In this document: positions 8,036 to 16,587 of the stretch, piece after piece
How positions within the stretch are numbered: position 1 is the first letter of the stretch
How the letters are laid out: each line of letters begins with the position of its first letter
Source: Stenomitos rutilans HA7619-LM2
GTDB lineage: Bacteria > Cyanobacteriota > Cyanobacteriia > Leptolyngbyales > Leptolyngbyaceae
DNA: 64,000 nt
Assembly (NCBI GenBank): GCA_019358945.1
Contig: JAHHIE010000024.1
Location: 1-64,000, forward strand
Direction: 5' to 3'
Translations under genes and position numbers: made by a program
Notes under the pieces: model-generated
Seen by the model: the letters and a program-made list of their open reading frames with translations, nothing else
What the model was told of the DNA's origin: nothing
Databases searched by the model: none

Positions 8036-9202
8036 GTGATACAACGCCCCTTTCGTGAACAGTCCGCTTTTAGCCGTCACGCTGACAAGCGGTACCGTTT
8101 TGGGATTGTGCTAAGCGTCGGCATGGGCAACATGACCCGCTACCTCAATTTTCGCAAGTATGCAGAGCGCGATCCGGATGTCGAGCTTTTTTGGGCACCC
8201 GTAAAGCATTTTATTGCCCCAGATGAGCCAAATCCATTCAAATACTTGCCAAAGCCACTGTATACAAGGGCCGTGATTCTGTACCAATCCGCCCCGGTGT
8301 TGAAGCAAATGCAGCAGTTGGATGTGGTGTTATTTCACCTGTTTGAAGCATACGTCTTTGCCTGCTGCCGCAGCCTGGTTTCTAAGCAGCCGCTGATCAT
8401 TTGGAACAATGACGATCCGCCTATTGTAGACCCTTATACCTATCCGATTTACCCCAAAGATTTTAACAAATCCCTCCGGCGACATCGGTTTCGGTTAGGG
8501 CTTGACTTGTGGTGCGCCAAACGCACGGCAGCGTTTGTTCCCTGGTCTACCTGGGGTGACAGCATTCTCGTCAATGAGTGCGGCATTGCGCGTGAGAAGG
8601 TGCAGCCCATTCACCCAGGCTTAGACCTTGAACACTGGTCAGCCATCGATCGCCCACCCCTTGCTCCCGATGCAAAACCCAAGATTCTGTTTGTGGGCGG
8701 AGACTTTGAACGCAAAGGGGGCGATCGGTTGCTCAACGTTTTTAGCAACCAGTTTGCCGATCGTGCCGAGTTGCATCTCGTCACCAAGGAGCCACCCGCA
8801 ACGAAGCCGCCAAATGTTTATCTGTATACGGACATTGGCCCGAATGACGATCGTCTGGCCCAGTTGTATGCCAAAGCCGATCTGTTCGTCTTACCAACGA
8901 CGGCTGACCTTTCACCGTGGGCGTATCTAGAAGCGATGGCATCGGGTTGTGCGGTGATTAGTACAGGCGTTGGGGGCGTGATCGACATGGTGCGTCACGG
9001 CGAAACAGGGCTGATTGTACCTGTGGGAGACGAAGTTGCTTTGGCAACCGCTATCCGATCGCTGTTGGATAATCCAACCCTCTGCCGTCAAATGGGGGCA
9101 CAGGGACGTAAGGACGTAGAGTGTGATTTTAATGCTGCAATTAATGTGCCACGTATGTTGGATGTGATGAAAAAAGTGGCCGATCGCAAACCCATCACCT
9201 AA
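8036..9202 (+). CDS. Glycosyltransferase, GT4-like family
   Basis: A 388-aa GT-B-fold glycosyltransferase. The C-terminal half carries the hallmarks of the group 1 family: KILFVGGDFERKGGDRLL (about residue 216), the region TDIGPNDDRLAQLYAKADLFVLPTT, and the nucleotide-sugar binding EAMASGCAVISTGVGGV with a following GLIVPVGD. The N-terminal half is less conserved and binds the acceptor. No membrane segment is seen, so it is cytoplasmic or peripheral. GTG start. It converges on an HpsE-like glycosyltransferase at 9435, and a role in exopolysaccharide synthesis is likely. Donor and acceptor cannot be read from the sequence. Confidence 0.85.
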   Translation: MIQRPFREQSAFSRHADKRYRFGIVLSVGMGNMTRYLNFRKYAERDPDVELFWAPVKHFIAPDEPNPFKYLPKPLYTRAVILYQSAPVLKQMQQLDVVLFHLFEAYVFACCRSLVSKQPLIIWNNDDPPIVDPYTYPIYPKDFNKSLRRHRFRLGLDLWCAKRTAAFVPWSTWGDSILVNECGIAREKVQPIHPGLDLEHWSAIDRPPLAPDAKPKILFVGGDFERKGGDRLLNVFSNQFADRAELHLVTKEPPATKPPNVYLYTDIGPNDDRLAQLYAKADLFVLPTTADLSPWAYLEAMASGCAVISTGVGGVIDMVRHGETGLIVPVGDEVALATAIRSLLDNPTLCRQMGAQGRKDVECDFNAAINVPRMLDVMKKVADRKPIT

Positions 9203-9244
9203 CTCAACGCTGAATCCAGTCACCGTTTCAGAAGAAACCACTAA

Positions 9245-9384
9245 GAGGATGTCTGAGAAGTATGATTAGCAGCGGATTCATACCGGATGAAACGGATGGC
9301 TAACGGCTCTTGCTCGAAATTTGCCATCCAATGCATCCGTTCCCTAGCCATTGCTCGCTGATTTGTCGCTTTTGAGACATCCTC
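9245..9384. mobile_element. MITE-like element with 10-bp terminal inverted repeats
   Basis: Perfect terminal repeats GAGGATGTCT (9245-9254) and AGACATCCTC (9375-9384) enclose 120 bases between the two convergent glycosyltransferase genes. No functional ORF lies inside. The terminal sequence is of a type found at the ends of cyanobacterial IS elements, so a non-autonomous derivative or internally deleted IS is the likely origin. No target-site duplication is obvious. Confidence 0.5.
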
Positions 9385-9434
9385 CAAGGCGTTGAGGCAC
9401 GATCGCTCTGCCAAACACTTCAACCAAACGTAGC

Positions 9435-10403
9435 TCAGTCCTTGGACGGCACACTGGGCGTTTGAAACGAGCTAAGCAAGACGTGCAGCTTGTACTGGAA
9501 GAGACAATCTTTCGCCAAATCAGTCGGAAATTGGTGTCTGTACTGCACATAGTACGTCCCCGCTCGCCACGCGCTTAAAAGCACATAAAACGGTGTGAAG
9601 AATGGCATCAGGGGGCGCTGCCAGGGGAGCAGTTTTGCGTAGCGGCAGGAGTGTGCGGCTAACCCACCACTTTGAGCCAGCCGCCGCAGATACTCACGCT
9701 CAAACCGTCGGGGGGGAAGATGATGCCACACTTCCATTTTGGGGTTGTGCCAAAGCTCCCAATGGCTACTTTGGATGTAGAGCATCACCTCAATATCTTC
9801 CGCATTTGCAATCATCGTTTTCCAGGTTTCATCGCGTCCCTTGAGCCGACGCTGCTGCGGTACCGCTTCTTGCCATGCCTGCTTGCGAATGACACAGCCG
9901 GGACCATTGGGTGCCATCCCTCGCGCGGTGTAGCGAAAGGGAACCGTTCCACGTTCTTCCACCGCCAGCAGAAATTTGATCTGGTGAAATTCGGGTGGGG
10001 GTGGCGCATCAAGCTTGGCAAAGATATTACCACCATAGGCCCCCGCCTCCGGATGTGCTTGCCCAAAGTGGTATGCTTCTGCCACCCAGCTTGCAGCAGG
10101 ATAGTTGTCATCATCCAGAAACCCAACCAGGCTTTCACTTTCAGCCGCTTGCATGGCACGATCACGGGCAAACGCACTACCCTGTCTTGGCTCTGAAACC
10201 CAGCGCAGTTGGCTATCCGATCGCCATCGTTGAGCATAGTCTTCCACTACAGCCGTTGTGCGATCGGTGCTGTTGTTATCCACCACCAGAATTTCCCAGC
10301 GGATTCCGTCTGTATCCGTTTGGGTCAGCAGGCGATCGAGCACCTCTGGCAAACGCTGCTCAGCGTTATACGTGCGAATGGCAACAGTAAAATCGATTGG
10401 CAT
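9435..10403 (-). CDS. hpsE: Family 2 glycosyltransferase, HpsE-like
   Basis: A 322-aa GT-A glycosyltransferase. The N-terminus has the usual family 2 motifs: FTVAIRTYNAEQRLPEVL, ILVVDNNSTDRT (first Asp motif) and VGFLDDDNYP (metal-binding DDD). Further on come NGPGCVIRKQAW and NAEDIEVMLYIQ (ED acceptor motif). Residues about 262-287 hold a short hydrophobic stretch that may associate with the membrane. The overall pattern resembles HpsE of the hormogonium polysaccharide locus in filamentous cyanobacteria; other hps genes are not in the window, so the symbol is tentative. Start is ATG. It is convergent with the glycosyltransferase at 8036. Confidence 0.75.
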   Translation of the reverse strand: MPIDFTVAIRTYNAEQRLPEVLDRLLTQTDTDGIRWEILVVDNNSTDRTTAVVEDYAQRWRSDSQLRWVSEPRQGSAFARDRAMQAAESESLVGFLDDDNYPAASWVAEAYHFGQAHPEAGAYGGNIFAKLDAPPPPEFHQIKFLLAVEERGTVPFRYTARGMAPNGPGCVIRKQAWQEAVPQQRRLKGRDETWKTMIANAEDIEVMLYIQSSHWELWHNPKMEVWHHLPPRRFEREYLRRLAQSGGLAAHSCRYAKLLPWQRPLMPFFTPFYVLLSAWRAGTYYVQYRHQFPTDLAKDCLFQYKLHVLLSSFQTPSVPSKD

Positions 10404-10539
10404 GGCAGGCGAATGGGCGAATGGCAGAAACCTCTATCATTATGAATACTCAGATGGAGAACATCTTACCCTTGTAGTTTCTTTATCAAAGCGCAGTTTC
10501 TGATAAAGCTTACTTAAAGGGAGGACTAACAGCGGTCAG

Positions 10540-10740
10540 CTATTAGCATAGAAGCTTTGAGTTTTGAGTTAAAGAGCTATCAGTGGTCAGCGTAGAAGCT
10601 TTGAGTTTTGAGTTTTAAGTTAAAGAGCTATCAGTGGTCAGCCATTAGCGCTCAGTAGACCTTTACCTTCTTTATCCTTTTGCCTTTCCCCTCTTCCTAC
10701 TGCCAACAACCAACAACCAACAACTAATCACTCCCCCGCA
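10540..10740. repeat. Heptameric and short tandem repeats (STRR type)
   Basis: A stretch of about 50 bases is present twice in imperfect tandem (GAAGCTTTGAGTTTTGAG, then AAAGAGCTATCAGTGGTCAG). It is followed by a pyrimidine-rich CCTTT/CCTCTT stretch and by CCAACAA units. This mosaic is the same as in other gaps of the window and inside rimI and lysA. The 392-base gap 10404-10795 holds no gene otherwise. Confidence 0.75.
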
Positions 10741-10795
10741 AACCTACGTAGCCTCTAGACCTCACGTCTCCGCAAAACAACGGAGCTATCATCAA

Positions 10796-13528
10796 GTGTC
10801 TGTGGCTATAGTTGAGCGGTACTGCTACCGATCCCCAGCTATGAATGCCGAAGCGTTCTTGAATCAAGGGTTAGCGAAGGCTCAAAAAGGCGACTACAAG
10901 GGAGCCATTGCCGACCTGACCGAAGCCATTCAACTTTACCCTAAGTATGCGGGGGCGTTTCTGCATCGGGGGAATGCGCGGCTGGCACTACACGATCACA
11001 AGGGCGCGATCGCCGACTTTAACGACGTGTTGCAAATCAACCCCAACATTGCTGAGGCATACATGGGGCGCGGCACAGCTCTGGCTCATGCGGGAAATAA
11101 ACAAGGTGCCGTTACAGACTTTAATCAGGCGCTTCAGTTAAAACCCAAGGCTCCGGCTGTGTATGTTCAACGCGGGATGGTGCGGGCTGATCTCAACGAT
11201 CCTGCTGGTGCGTTAGAGGACTTCAACCAGGCATTGCAGCTTGCACCCAATGCAGTTTCTGCCTACATTCAACGGGGCATTGTCCGATCGGCCACAAAAG
11301 ACGTTTCTGGGGCGTTGGAAGATTTCAACCAGGCGTTAGAACTTGCGCCGAATGCGATCGCGGCGTATCTGCAGCGCGGCATCGCGTATGCAGAAATGGG
11401 CAAACCGGAGCAGGCGATCGCGGACTTCGATCAGGCGCTTCAAATCAATCCAAATGCTGCGAATGTGTACGTTCACCGTGGCATTGTACGGGCAAAACAG
11501 AAAGATCAGTTGAGCGCGATCGCCGACTTTAACCATGCCCTGAAGCTTAACTCTAATTTGCTAGCAGCATACGTGCAGCGAGGCTTGGTGCGATCAACGC
11601 TGGGCGATTCTCAAGGTGCTCTGGATGACTTCAATCGAGGACTCAAACTCAATCCTCATGCGATTTCGGCGTATCTGCAACGCGGCATTGCGTGTGCGGC
11701 GCTGGGCAATAAGCCCAAGGCACTGGAAGATTTCAATCGGGCGCTGGAGCTAGACCCTGGCTCTGTTGAGGCACTGGTAAACCGAGGCAAAATCCAGGCT
11801 GAACTGGGCGATCGGGAAGCCGCGATCGCTGACTTTACGCAAGCCCTAAAATTGAACGCCAACACCCCCAACGCGCATCTCTACCGCAGCGTGATGCAGC
11901 TTGAACTGGACGATCGCCAGAAAGCCTCTGAAGACTTTAACCTTGCGGTACAAATGTTGCCAAATGCCGCCGATGCTTACATTGAGCGTGGGCTGTTTCG
12001 TGCCCTCATTGGCAACCACCATGCGGCTCTTGAGGACTTTAATCGCTGCTTGCGGATGCACTCGGATTCGGCTGCTGGCTATTTGCAACGAGGAATGCTG
12101 AGAACAGCGCTGGGTGAAATGGATAGCGCGATCGCGGATTTTGACCAGGCCATTCACCTTGACCCCAGTTCTGATAGCGCTTATCTGCATCGAGGGCTGC
12201 TCAAGGCACGGCTGGCAGACTTTGAAGGCGCACTAGCCGATTTGAACCATGCCATTCAGCATGACCCCAATCTGGTTGAAGCCTACATCAATCGGGGTGC
12301 CATTCACCTCAAGCTGGGCAATACGGCTGCGGCTGCGGCTGACCTGCAAACGTTGCTTACCATTAGCCCAAATCCTGCTACGGCTGCACTCAACCGGGGT
12401 CTGGTGCTGGTCAAGCTGGGCAATGAAGAGGGCGCGATCGCCGACTTCAATCAGGCGCTACAGGCAAATCCAATCACCATCGGCGCACATCTTAATCGAG
12501 GCGTACTCCTGACTGCTCTTGGCGACCAGCAAACCGCCCTCGCTGACTTTAACCAGGAACTCACGATCAATCCGTCGTCTGCGGAAGCACTGGTACAACG
12601 AGGCATTTTGCTAGCAGAACTCGGTGAAATGGCTCTTGCCTTGCAGGACTTTGATCAGGCGCTAAAACTCAATCCCCGCTTGCATGTTGCTCGGTTTCAT
12701 CGCGGTAAATTGCATAGCGATGTGGGGACTCCTCAAGCCGCGATCGCCGACTTTCACCCAATTCTCATCGGCAAAGCGGCTTCCATTCCTGCTTACGTGC
12801 AGCGTGGACTGGCACACCTGGAACTGGGCAAGCGCAAGCCCGCAATGGACGACTTTGGTGAAGCCCTACGCCTCCAGCCCAAGTTGCCTGAAGATTACCT
12901 GTATCTGGGCATGGCTCACACGCAACAGGGCGAAAATCGTGCCACAGAAGACGATTTCAATCAAGCAGTTGAAAACAGTCTTTATCCTGTAAAAACTTGC
13001 CTTCAGCGAGGCATTTTGCAAGCCAAACTTGGCAATAAAGTCGGCGCACTATCGGATTTTGACTACGTGGTGCAGGTCAATCCTCATCTAGCATCAGCCT
13101 ATCTGCATCGCGGCCTTATCCGGGCAATGAATGCCGATACAGAAGGCGCGATCGCCGATTTCACCCAGGTCGCCCACCTCTACCCCACCTCCACCGCTGC
13201 CGCCATTCATCACAGCGCCATCCAAATTATCCTGGGCGATCCCGCCACTGCCGCTCAGGTGTTGGAGCAAGCCATGCAAAACGGAGCCAATCCCGCTGAT
13301 GCCCTCTACCAACGAGGCTTAGTACGCGCAACTCTGACAGACAATAAGGGAGCCGTTACCGATTTCGATGCCGCGATCGCCGCCAACCCTGACTTCGCCG
13401 CCGCCTACTTCAAACGCAGCAAACTACGATCGGCACTGGGCGATCGAGAAGGAGCCGAAGCCGATTCGCAACGAGTTGCAGAACTGACAGCCCATCTGGT
13501 AATTGTGACCAAAGAAGCCGATCGATGA
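10796..13528 (+). CDS. Giant tetratricopeptide-repeat protein
   Basis: A 910-aa protein made almost entirely of about 26 consecutive 34-residue TPR units from about residue 16 to the end. Most units follow the pattern AYxQRGxxxxxLGxxxxALxDFNQALxLNP. TPR solenoids are protein-interaction scaffolds; the partner here is unknown. No catalytic domain, signal peptide or membrane segment is visible. The GTG at 10796 has GGAG 11 bases upstream; an internal ATG at 10841 (MNAEAFLNQG, exactly at the first repeat) is an alternative start. Many repeats contain the codons GCGATCGCC (Ala-Ile-Ala), so HIP1 palindromes recur at the same place in successive units. It is probably monocistronic. Confidence 0.85.
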   Translation: MSVAIVERYCYRSPAMNAEAFLNQGLAKAQKGDYKGAIADLTEAIQLYPKYAGAFLHRGNARLALHDHKGAIADFNDVLQINPNIAEAYMGRGTALAHAGNKQGAVTDFNQALQLKPKAPAVYVQRGMVRADLNDPAGALEDFNQALQLAPNAVSAYIQRGIVRSATKDVSGALEDFNQALELAPNAIAAYLQRGIAYAEMGKPEQAIADFDQALQINPNAANVYVHRGIVRAKQKDQLSAIADFNHALKLNSNLLAAYVQRGLVRSTLGDSQGALDDFNRGLKLNPHAISAYLQRGIACAALGNKPKALEDFNRALELDPGSVEALVNRGKIQAELGDREAAIADFTQALKLNANTPNAHLYRSVMQLELDDRQKASEDFNLAVQMLPNAADAYIERGLFRALIGNHHAALEDFNRCLRMHSDSAAGYLQRGMLRTALGEMDSAIADFDQAIHLDPSSDSAYLHRGLLKARLADFEGALADLNHAIQHDPNLVEAYINRGAIHLKLGNTAAAAADLQTLLTISPNPATAALNRGLVLVKLGNEEGAIADFNQALQANPITIGAHLNRGVLLTALGDQQTALADFNQELTINPSSAEALVQRGILLAELGEMALALQDFDQALKLNPRLHVARFHRGKLHSDVGTPQAAIADFHPILIGKAASIPAYVQRGLAHLELGKRKPAMDDFGEALRLQPKLPEDYLYLGMAHTQQGENRATEDDFNQAVENSLYPVKTCLQRGILQAKLGNKVGALSDFDYVVQVNPHLASAYLHRGLIRAMNADTEGAIADFTQVAHLYPTSTAAAIHHSAIQIILGDPATAAQVLEQAMQNGANPADALYQRGLVRATLTDNKGAVTDFDAAIAANPDFAAAYFKRSKLRSALGDREGAEADSQRVAELTAHLVIVTKEADR

Positions 13529-13544
13529 GTGTAGTTGTTAATTG

Positions 13545-13625
13545 TTGGTTGTGAGAAGAAGCCCAACCGCTGTGTGCCTTCTACCTTTAATCCACTCCCT
13601 ACTCCCCACTCCCCACTCCCTAACC
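13545..13625. repeat. Short tandem repeats between TPR gene and sucrose-phosphatase
   Basis: A run of CTCCCTA/CTCCCCA heptamers and a GTTGTTAATTGTTGGTTG stretch. Same composition as repeats elsewhere in the window. Confidence 0.6.
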
Positions 13626-13704
13626 GCTGCTGTTCACAACACGTCACGCTGAACGATACACTCTGAGGGGATGACTTGCACACCTCCTCGCACTGACCTG
13701 TACC

Positions 13705-14451
13705 GTGAAGCCATTTCTTTTTGTGACTGACCTGGATCATACGCTGGTGGGGGACGATCGCGCCATGCACGTTCTCAACCAGCAGCTAGAACAGCACCGC
13801 CAGCAATACGGCACTAAGTTGGTCTATTCCACCGGGCGATCGCTCACCAGCTACCGACACCTCACCACCGAAAAGTCTCTCTTGCCGCCCGATATCCTTA
13901 TTTGTGCGGTCGGCACTGAAATTTATCATCAGGATAGTGAAGAACCTGACTCTATCTGGTTCCAAAAGCTCTCGATCGGTTGGCAGCGAGATGTGGTGGC
14001 GAACAGTGCCGCTCGCTTTGTTGACCTCACGCCTCAGCCCGATTCGGAGCAACGTCCCTTTAAAGTCAGCTACTTCTTGAGCGAACAAGCTGCTGTAGAA
14101 GTCATTCCTGACTTAGAGGCATTGCTTGAAGAACAGGGTGTAGATGCTCAGGTCATTTTCAGCGGTGGCAAAGACCTAGACATTCTTCCACGACAGGCGA
14201 ATAAAGGTATGGCAATGACCTTTGTCCGACAATTTCTGGAGTTTGAACCTGCCCGTACCGTTGCCTGCGGTGATTCTGGCAATGATATCGCGCTGTTTTG
14301 CGATCGCTCCGAACGCGGCATCATCGTCGGCAACGCCCGCCCCGAATTGCTCCAATGGCACCGCGCCCATCCCAATCCCAATCGTTACCTTGCACTTGCC
14401 GAATGTGCTGGTGGCATTCTAGAAGGACTACAGCACTTTGGGTTTCTTTGA
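13705..14451 (+). CDS. spp: Sucrose-6F-phosphate phosphohydrolase
   Basis: A HAD-superfamily phosphatase that removes phosphate from sucrose-6F-phosphate, the final step of sucrose synthesis, used by cyanobacteria as a compatible solute. Residues 8-13 carry the nucleophile motif DLDHTLVGDD. YSTGRSLTSY contains the motif II region. RQANKGMAMTFV holds the conserved lysine, and the C-terminal GDSGNDIALF is motif IV. Length (248 aa) matches the stand-alone bacterial and plant catalytic domain. GTG start. No sucrose-phosphate synthase is adjacent. A related HAD sugar phosphatase is the main alternative, but the overall layout fits the SPP family well. Confidence 0.88.
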   Translation: MKPFLFVTDLDHTLVGDDRAMHVLNQQLEQHRQQYGTKLVYSTGRSLTSYRHLTTEKSLLPPDILICAVGTEIYHQDSEEPDSIWFQKLSIGWQRDVVANSAARFVDLTPQPDSEQRPFKVSYFLSEQAAVEVIPDLEALLEEQGVDAQVIFSGGKDLDILPRQANKGMAMTFVRQFLEFEPARTVACGDSGNDIALFCDRSERGIIVGNARPELLQWHRAHPNPNRYLALAECAGGILEGLQHFGFL

Positions 14452-14539
14452 TTGAAAGCCACAAGACACGAGCTTATATGCAGATGCAATTTCTTGCCAT
14501 AATATCGCTAAGGACTTGATCGTTAAGCAAATAAGACGT

Positions 14540-14803
14540 ATGGCTCAAGCAGCACTTCAAGAGATTCTTAATCAACTTCGAGAGCTTGAAATCGAAGAAT
14601 TAAAAGAAGTGGATCAAGCCGTTCAACAATATCTCGTTGCAAAAGCTCTAACATCTGAAAGAACAGCATTCGATCAAGCATTGCTCGATTCTGGCCTAGT
14701 TGAGCAAATCAACCAACCTCGCTATCGGCAGGAAACCGATCGACAACTTCTTCAGGTGCGGGGAAAACCACTATCTGAAACGATTATTGAGGAACGGCGC
14801 TAA
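14540..14803 (+). CDS. Small antitoxin-like hypothetical protein
   Basis: An 87-aa highly charged helical protein (MAQAALQEILNQLRELEIEE at the start; heptad-like Leu/Glu spacing through residue 40). The C-terminal tail TDRQLLQVRGKPLSETIIEE resembles tails of antitoxins paired with PIN or RelE toxins. No toxin gene is adjacent: ruvA follows 55 bases later. It could be an orphan antitoxin or a small regulatory protein. The ATG at 14540 fits better than an upstream codon at 14516, because the coiled segment begins there. Function is not established. Confidence 0.6.
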   Translation: MAQAALQEILNQLRELEIEELKEVDQAVQQYLVAKALTSERTAFDQALLDSGLVEQINQPRYRQETDRQLLQVRGKPLSETIIEERR

Positions 14804-14858
14804 ATGGCTGTTTATTTCAATCTAGCGCCTTGCCCATTTACTCTTGCTACTTACCTGC

Positions 14859-15479
14859 ATGATCGGTTATCTCAAGGGCACAGTTGCCTACGTTCAAAAA
14901 GCCAATAACCGGGTGACGCTGACGCTGGAGGTGAGTCAGATTGGATATGACATTCAGATTGTGCCTCGGATTTTGCAATTGGTGGGCATTGGTGAGACGG
15001 TACAAATTTTTACCCATCTCCATGTGCGCGAAGATCAGGTGGTGCTGTTTGGGTTTGACTCTTCTGCCGAGCGAGATTTGTTTCGGCAACTGGTCAGTGT
15101 AAGTGGCATTGGCCCCCAACTGGCGCTGGCGTTGTTGGATACGATGGGCTTGCAAGATCTGGTGCAGGCGATCGTCGTTGGCAATACCCGCGCGCTCTCT
15201 CGCACTCCAGGCGTGGGCACCAAAACTGCCGAACGGATCGCACTGGAACTTAAAACCAAGCTGGCAGAATGGCGACAGCAGGCAGGCATGATCACCACAC
15301 CGTCTGCGGGGCCTGTCCTCTCCATTCAAGAAGATGTGGAAATGACGCTGCTAGCGCTCGGTTATACCAACAGCGAAATCTCCCAAGCATTGCAAACGAT
15401 TGGGCAAAGCAGTACCCTGTCCAAAACCGCCGATGCTGAAGAGTGGATCCGGAGCGCGATCGCGTGGTTAAGTCGGTAA
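14859..15479 (+). CDS. ruvA: Holliday junction branch migration protein RuvA
   Basis: RuvA binds four-way DNA junctions as a tetramer and loads the RuvB motor in recombination and repair. At 206 aa it is standard length. Domain I (OB fold) starts MIGYLKGTVAYVQKANNRVT. Domain II has the helix-hairpin-helix motifs VSGIGPQLALALL and TPGVGTKTAERIALELK. Domain III is the C-terminal stretch EMTLLALGYTNSEISQAL that contacts RuvB. The ATG at 14859 matches the family start; an upstream in-frame TTG is less likely. ruvB is not in the window, as is normal in cyanobacteria. Confidence 0.95.
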   Translation: MIGYLKGTVAYVQKANNRVTLTLEVSQIGYDIQIVPRILQLVGIGETVQIFTHLHVREDQVVLFGFDSSAERDLFRQLVSVSGIGPQLALALLDTMGLQDLVQAIVVGNTRALSRTPGVGTKTAERIALELKTKLAEWRQQAGMITTPSAGPVLSIQEDVEMTLLALGYTNSEISQALQTIGQSSTLSKTADAEEWIRSAIAWLSR

Positions 15480-15544
15480 AACGAGGGCTGATTCGGCAAG
15501 AATGTCTTCAGGTCAGTCATGCTTCACTATAATCAGCAAAGTCC

Positions 15545-16060
15545 ATGCCTAAACCAACCAAGTCAGAAAACGTCCCTGAACCCATGCGGGCAAAGTTTGA
15601 GGAACTGACTCAACTGACCGATCGCTTCTGCAAAGAGCATCTGAACGATGAATATGCCCAGCTTTGCCGCTATCTGACGGCTGCTCTTTGCCGCAAACGC
15701 CCTTCACCATTAACAAGTGGCAAAGCCAATACCTGGGCTTGCGGGTTTGTTCACGCGATCGGCACAGTCAACTTCTTATTTGACTCATCTCAAACGCCCC
15801 ACATGAAGGCAACCGAAATCTACCAGTTGTTTGGTGTGGGCCAAAGTACAGGACAGGGAAAATCGAAGCAGATTCGGGATGTCATGAAGATGCATCAGAT
15901 GGACCCAAACTGGTCGCTGGCTAGCATGATCGATCGCAACCCACTGGTTTGGATGATTTCTGTGAATGGATACATCATAGATGCCCGCCAAGCACCACGA
16001 GCAATTCAGGAAGAAGCGTTTCAGAAGGGGATCATTCCTTACCTACCAGAAGAAGGATAG
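15545..16060 (+). CDS. DUF6398 domain protein
   Basis: A 171-aa protein that matches the DUF6398 pattern: helical N-terminus FEELTQLTDRFCKEHLNDEY, then ALCRKRPSPLTSGKANTWACG, GTVNFLFDSSQTPHMKATEI, and a helix-turn-helix-like segment FGVGQSTGQGKSKQIRDVMK. The last part resembles a nucleic-acid binding unit, but no function is known for the family. ATG start. It converges on the gene at 16066 with only five bases between the stop codons, so the transcripts must overlap unless they are separately terminated. Confidence 0.8.
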   Translation: MPKPTKSENVPEPMRAKFEELTQLTDRFCKEHLNDEYAQLCRYLTAALCRKRPSPLTSGKANTWACGFVHAIGTVNFLFDSSQTPHMKATEIYQLFGVGQSTGQGKSKQIRDVMKMHQMDPNWSLASMIDRNPLVWMISVNGYIIDARQAPRAIQEEAFQKGIIPYLPEEG

Positions 16061-16065
16061 CAGCC

Positions 16066-16503
16066 TTATTCCTTCATCCACCCATAGCGCTGTAGCTCAA
16101 AGTCCAATACTTTCTTGAAGTCGTGGACGATCGCCCGTAGCTCATCCATATGTTGAACGTGTTTCCCCTCCTTCCAATCAGCGCGATCGACGGTGCCAAT
16201 CACAAAGTAATCGTTGCCGATCATAGCTGGCTGCCGAGATTGAGTGAACATCGCGGTCAGTAGATCATCAAGTTGATTTTTGTGGGCAATGAGCAGGTCA
16301 CAGGCGGGACAGTAACGGCAGGTTTTGTTAAGGGCGATCGGAATAGCAGGCGCAACAAAAATAAACAGAGGAAGCTTCCGCTGCTTCGTTTTGGCATCGC
16401 ATTTAGGACACCTGGTAAAGCGTGCATCTGTATAAGGATTCAGGAAAAAGTTGTGGCGAGGTGGCTGCTTACCAAAGCGCTCTTCTTTTTTGTTTTTAGG
16501 CAT
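16066..16503 (-). CDS. Zinc-ribbon-like hypothetical protein
   Basis: A 145-aa protein with two CxxC pairs, CPKCDAKTKQRKLPL (about residue 32) and CRYCPACDLLIAHKNQ (about residue 62), consistent with one zinc ribbon interrupted by a hydrophobic strand (FIFVAPAIPIAL). The C-terminal half (MFTQSRQPAMIGNDYFVIG to the end) is helical and unrecognised. ATG start. It lies downstream of clpC in the same direction but behind a strong hairpin (16532-16564), so it is probably transcribed separately. Function unknown. Confidence 0.7.
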   Translation of the reverse strand: MPKNKKEERFGKQPPRHNFFLNPYTDARFTRCPKCDAKTKQRKLPLFIFVAPAIPIALNKTCRYCPACDLLIAHKNQLDDLLTAMFTQSRQPAMIGNDYFVIGTVDRADWKEGKHVQHMDELRAIVHDFKKVLDFELQRYGWMKE

Positions 16504-16531
16504 AGGCTTTTTTGAAAGCGGTTTAAAGACG

Positions 16532-16564
16532 AAAGCGGTAGAGAGAATGCCTCTCTACCGCTTT
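16532..16564 (-). terminator. Strong hairpin downstream of clpC
   Basis: Perfect 14-bp arms AAAGCGGTAGAGAG and CTCTCTACCGCTTT with a 5-base loop lie 24 bases past the clpC stop. The minus-strand continuation is CGTCTTTAAA, a modest U-run. It should end the clpC transcript. Confidence 0.7.
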
Positions 16565-16587
16565 GAAAGTTATAGGAGTTGTCAGGA

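Noticed and set aside
9241-9423. Small 60-aa gene on the minus strand
   Set aside because: It overlaps the MITE-like element and has no protein features.
10209-10503. Overlapping frames opposite and beyond the HpsE-like gene
   Set aside because: They are antisense shadows of the glycosyltransferase and of the repeat-rich gap.
10540-10740. CRISPR array
   Set aside because: The repeated units are low-complexity heptamers without regular unique spacers, and the same units occur at many places, including inside genes.
14516-14803. Complete toxin-antitoxin pair
   Set aside because: Only an antitoxin-like protein is present; the next gene is ruvA, and no toxin frame is found on either side.
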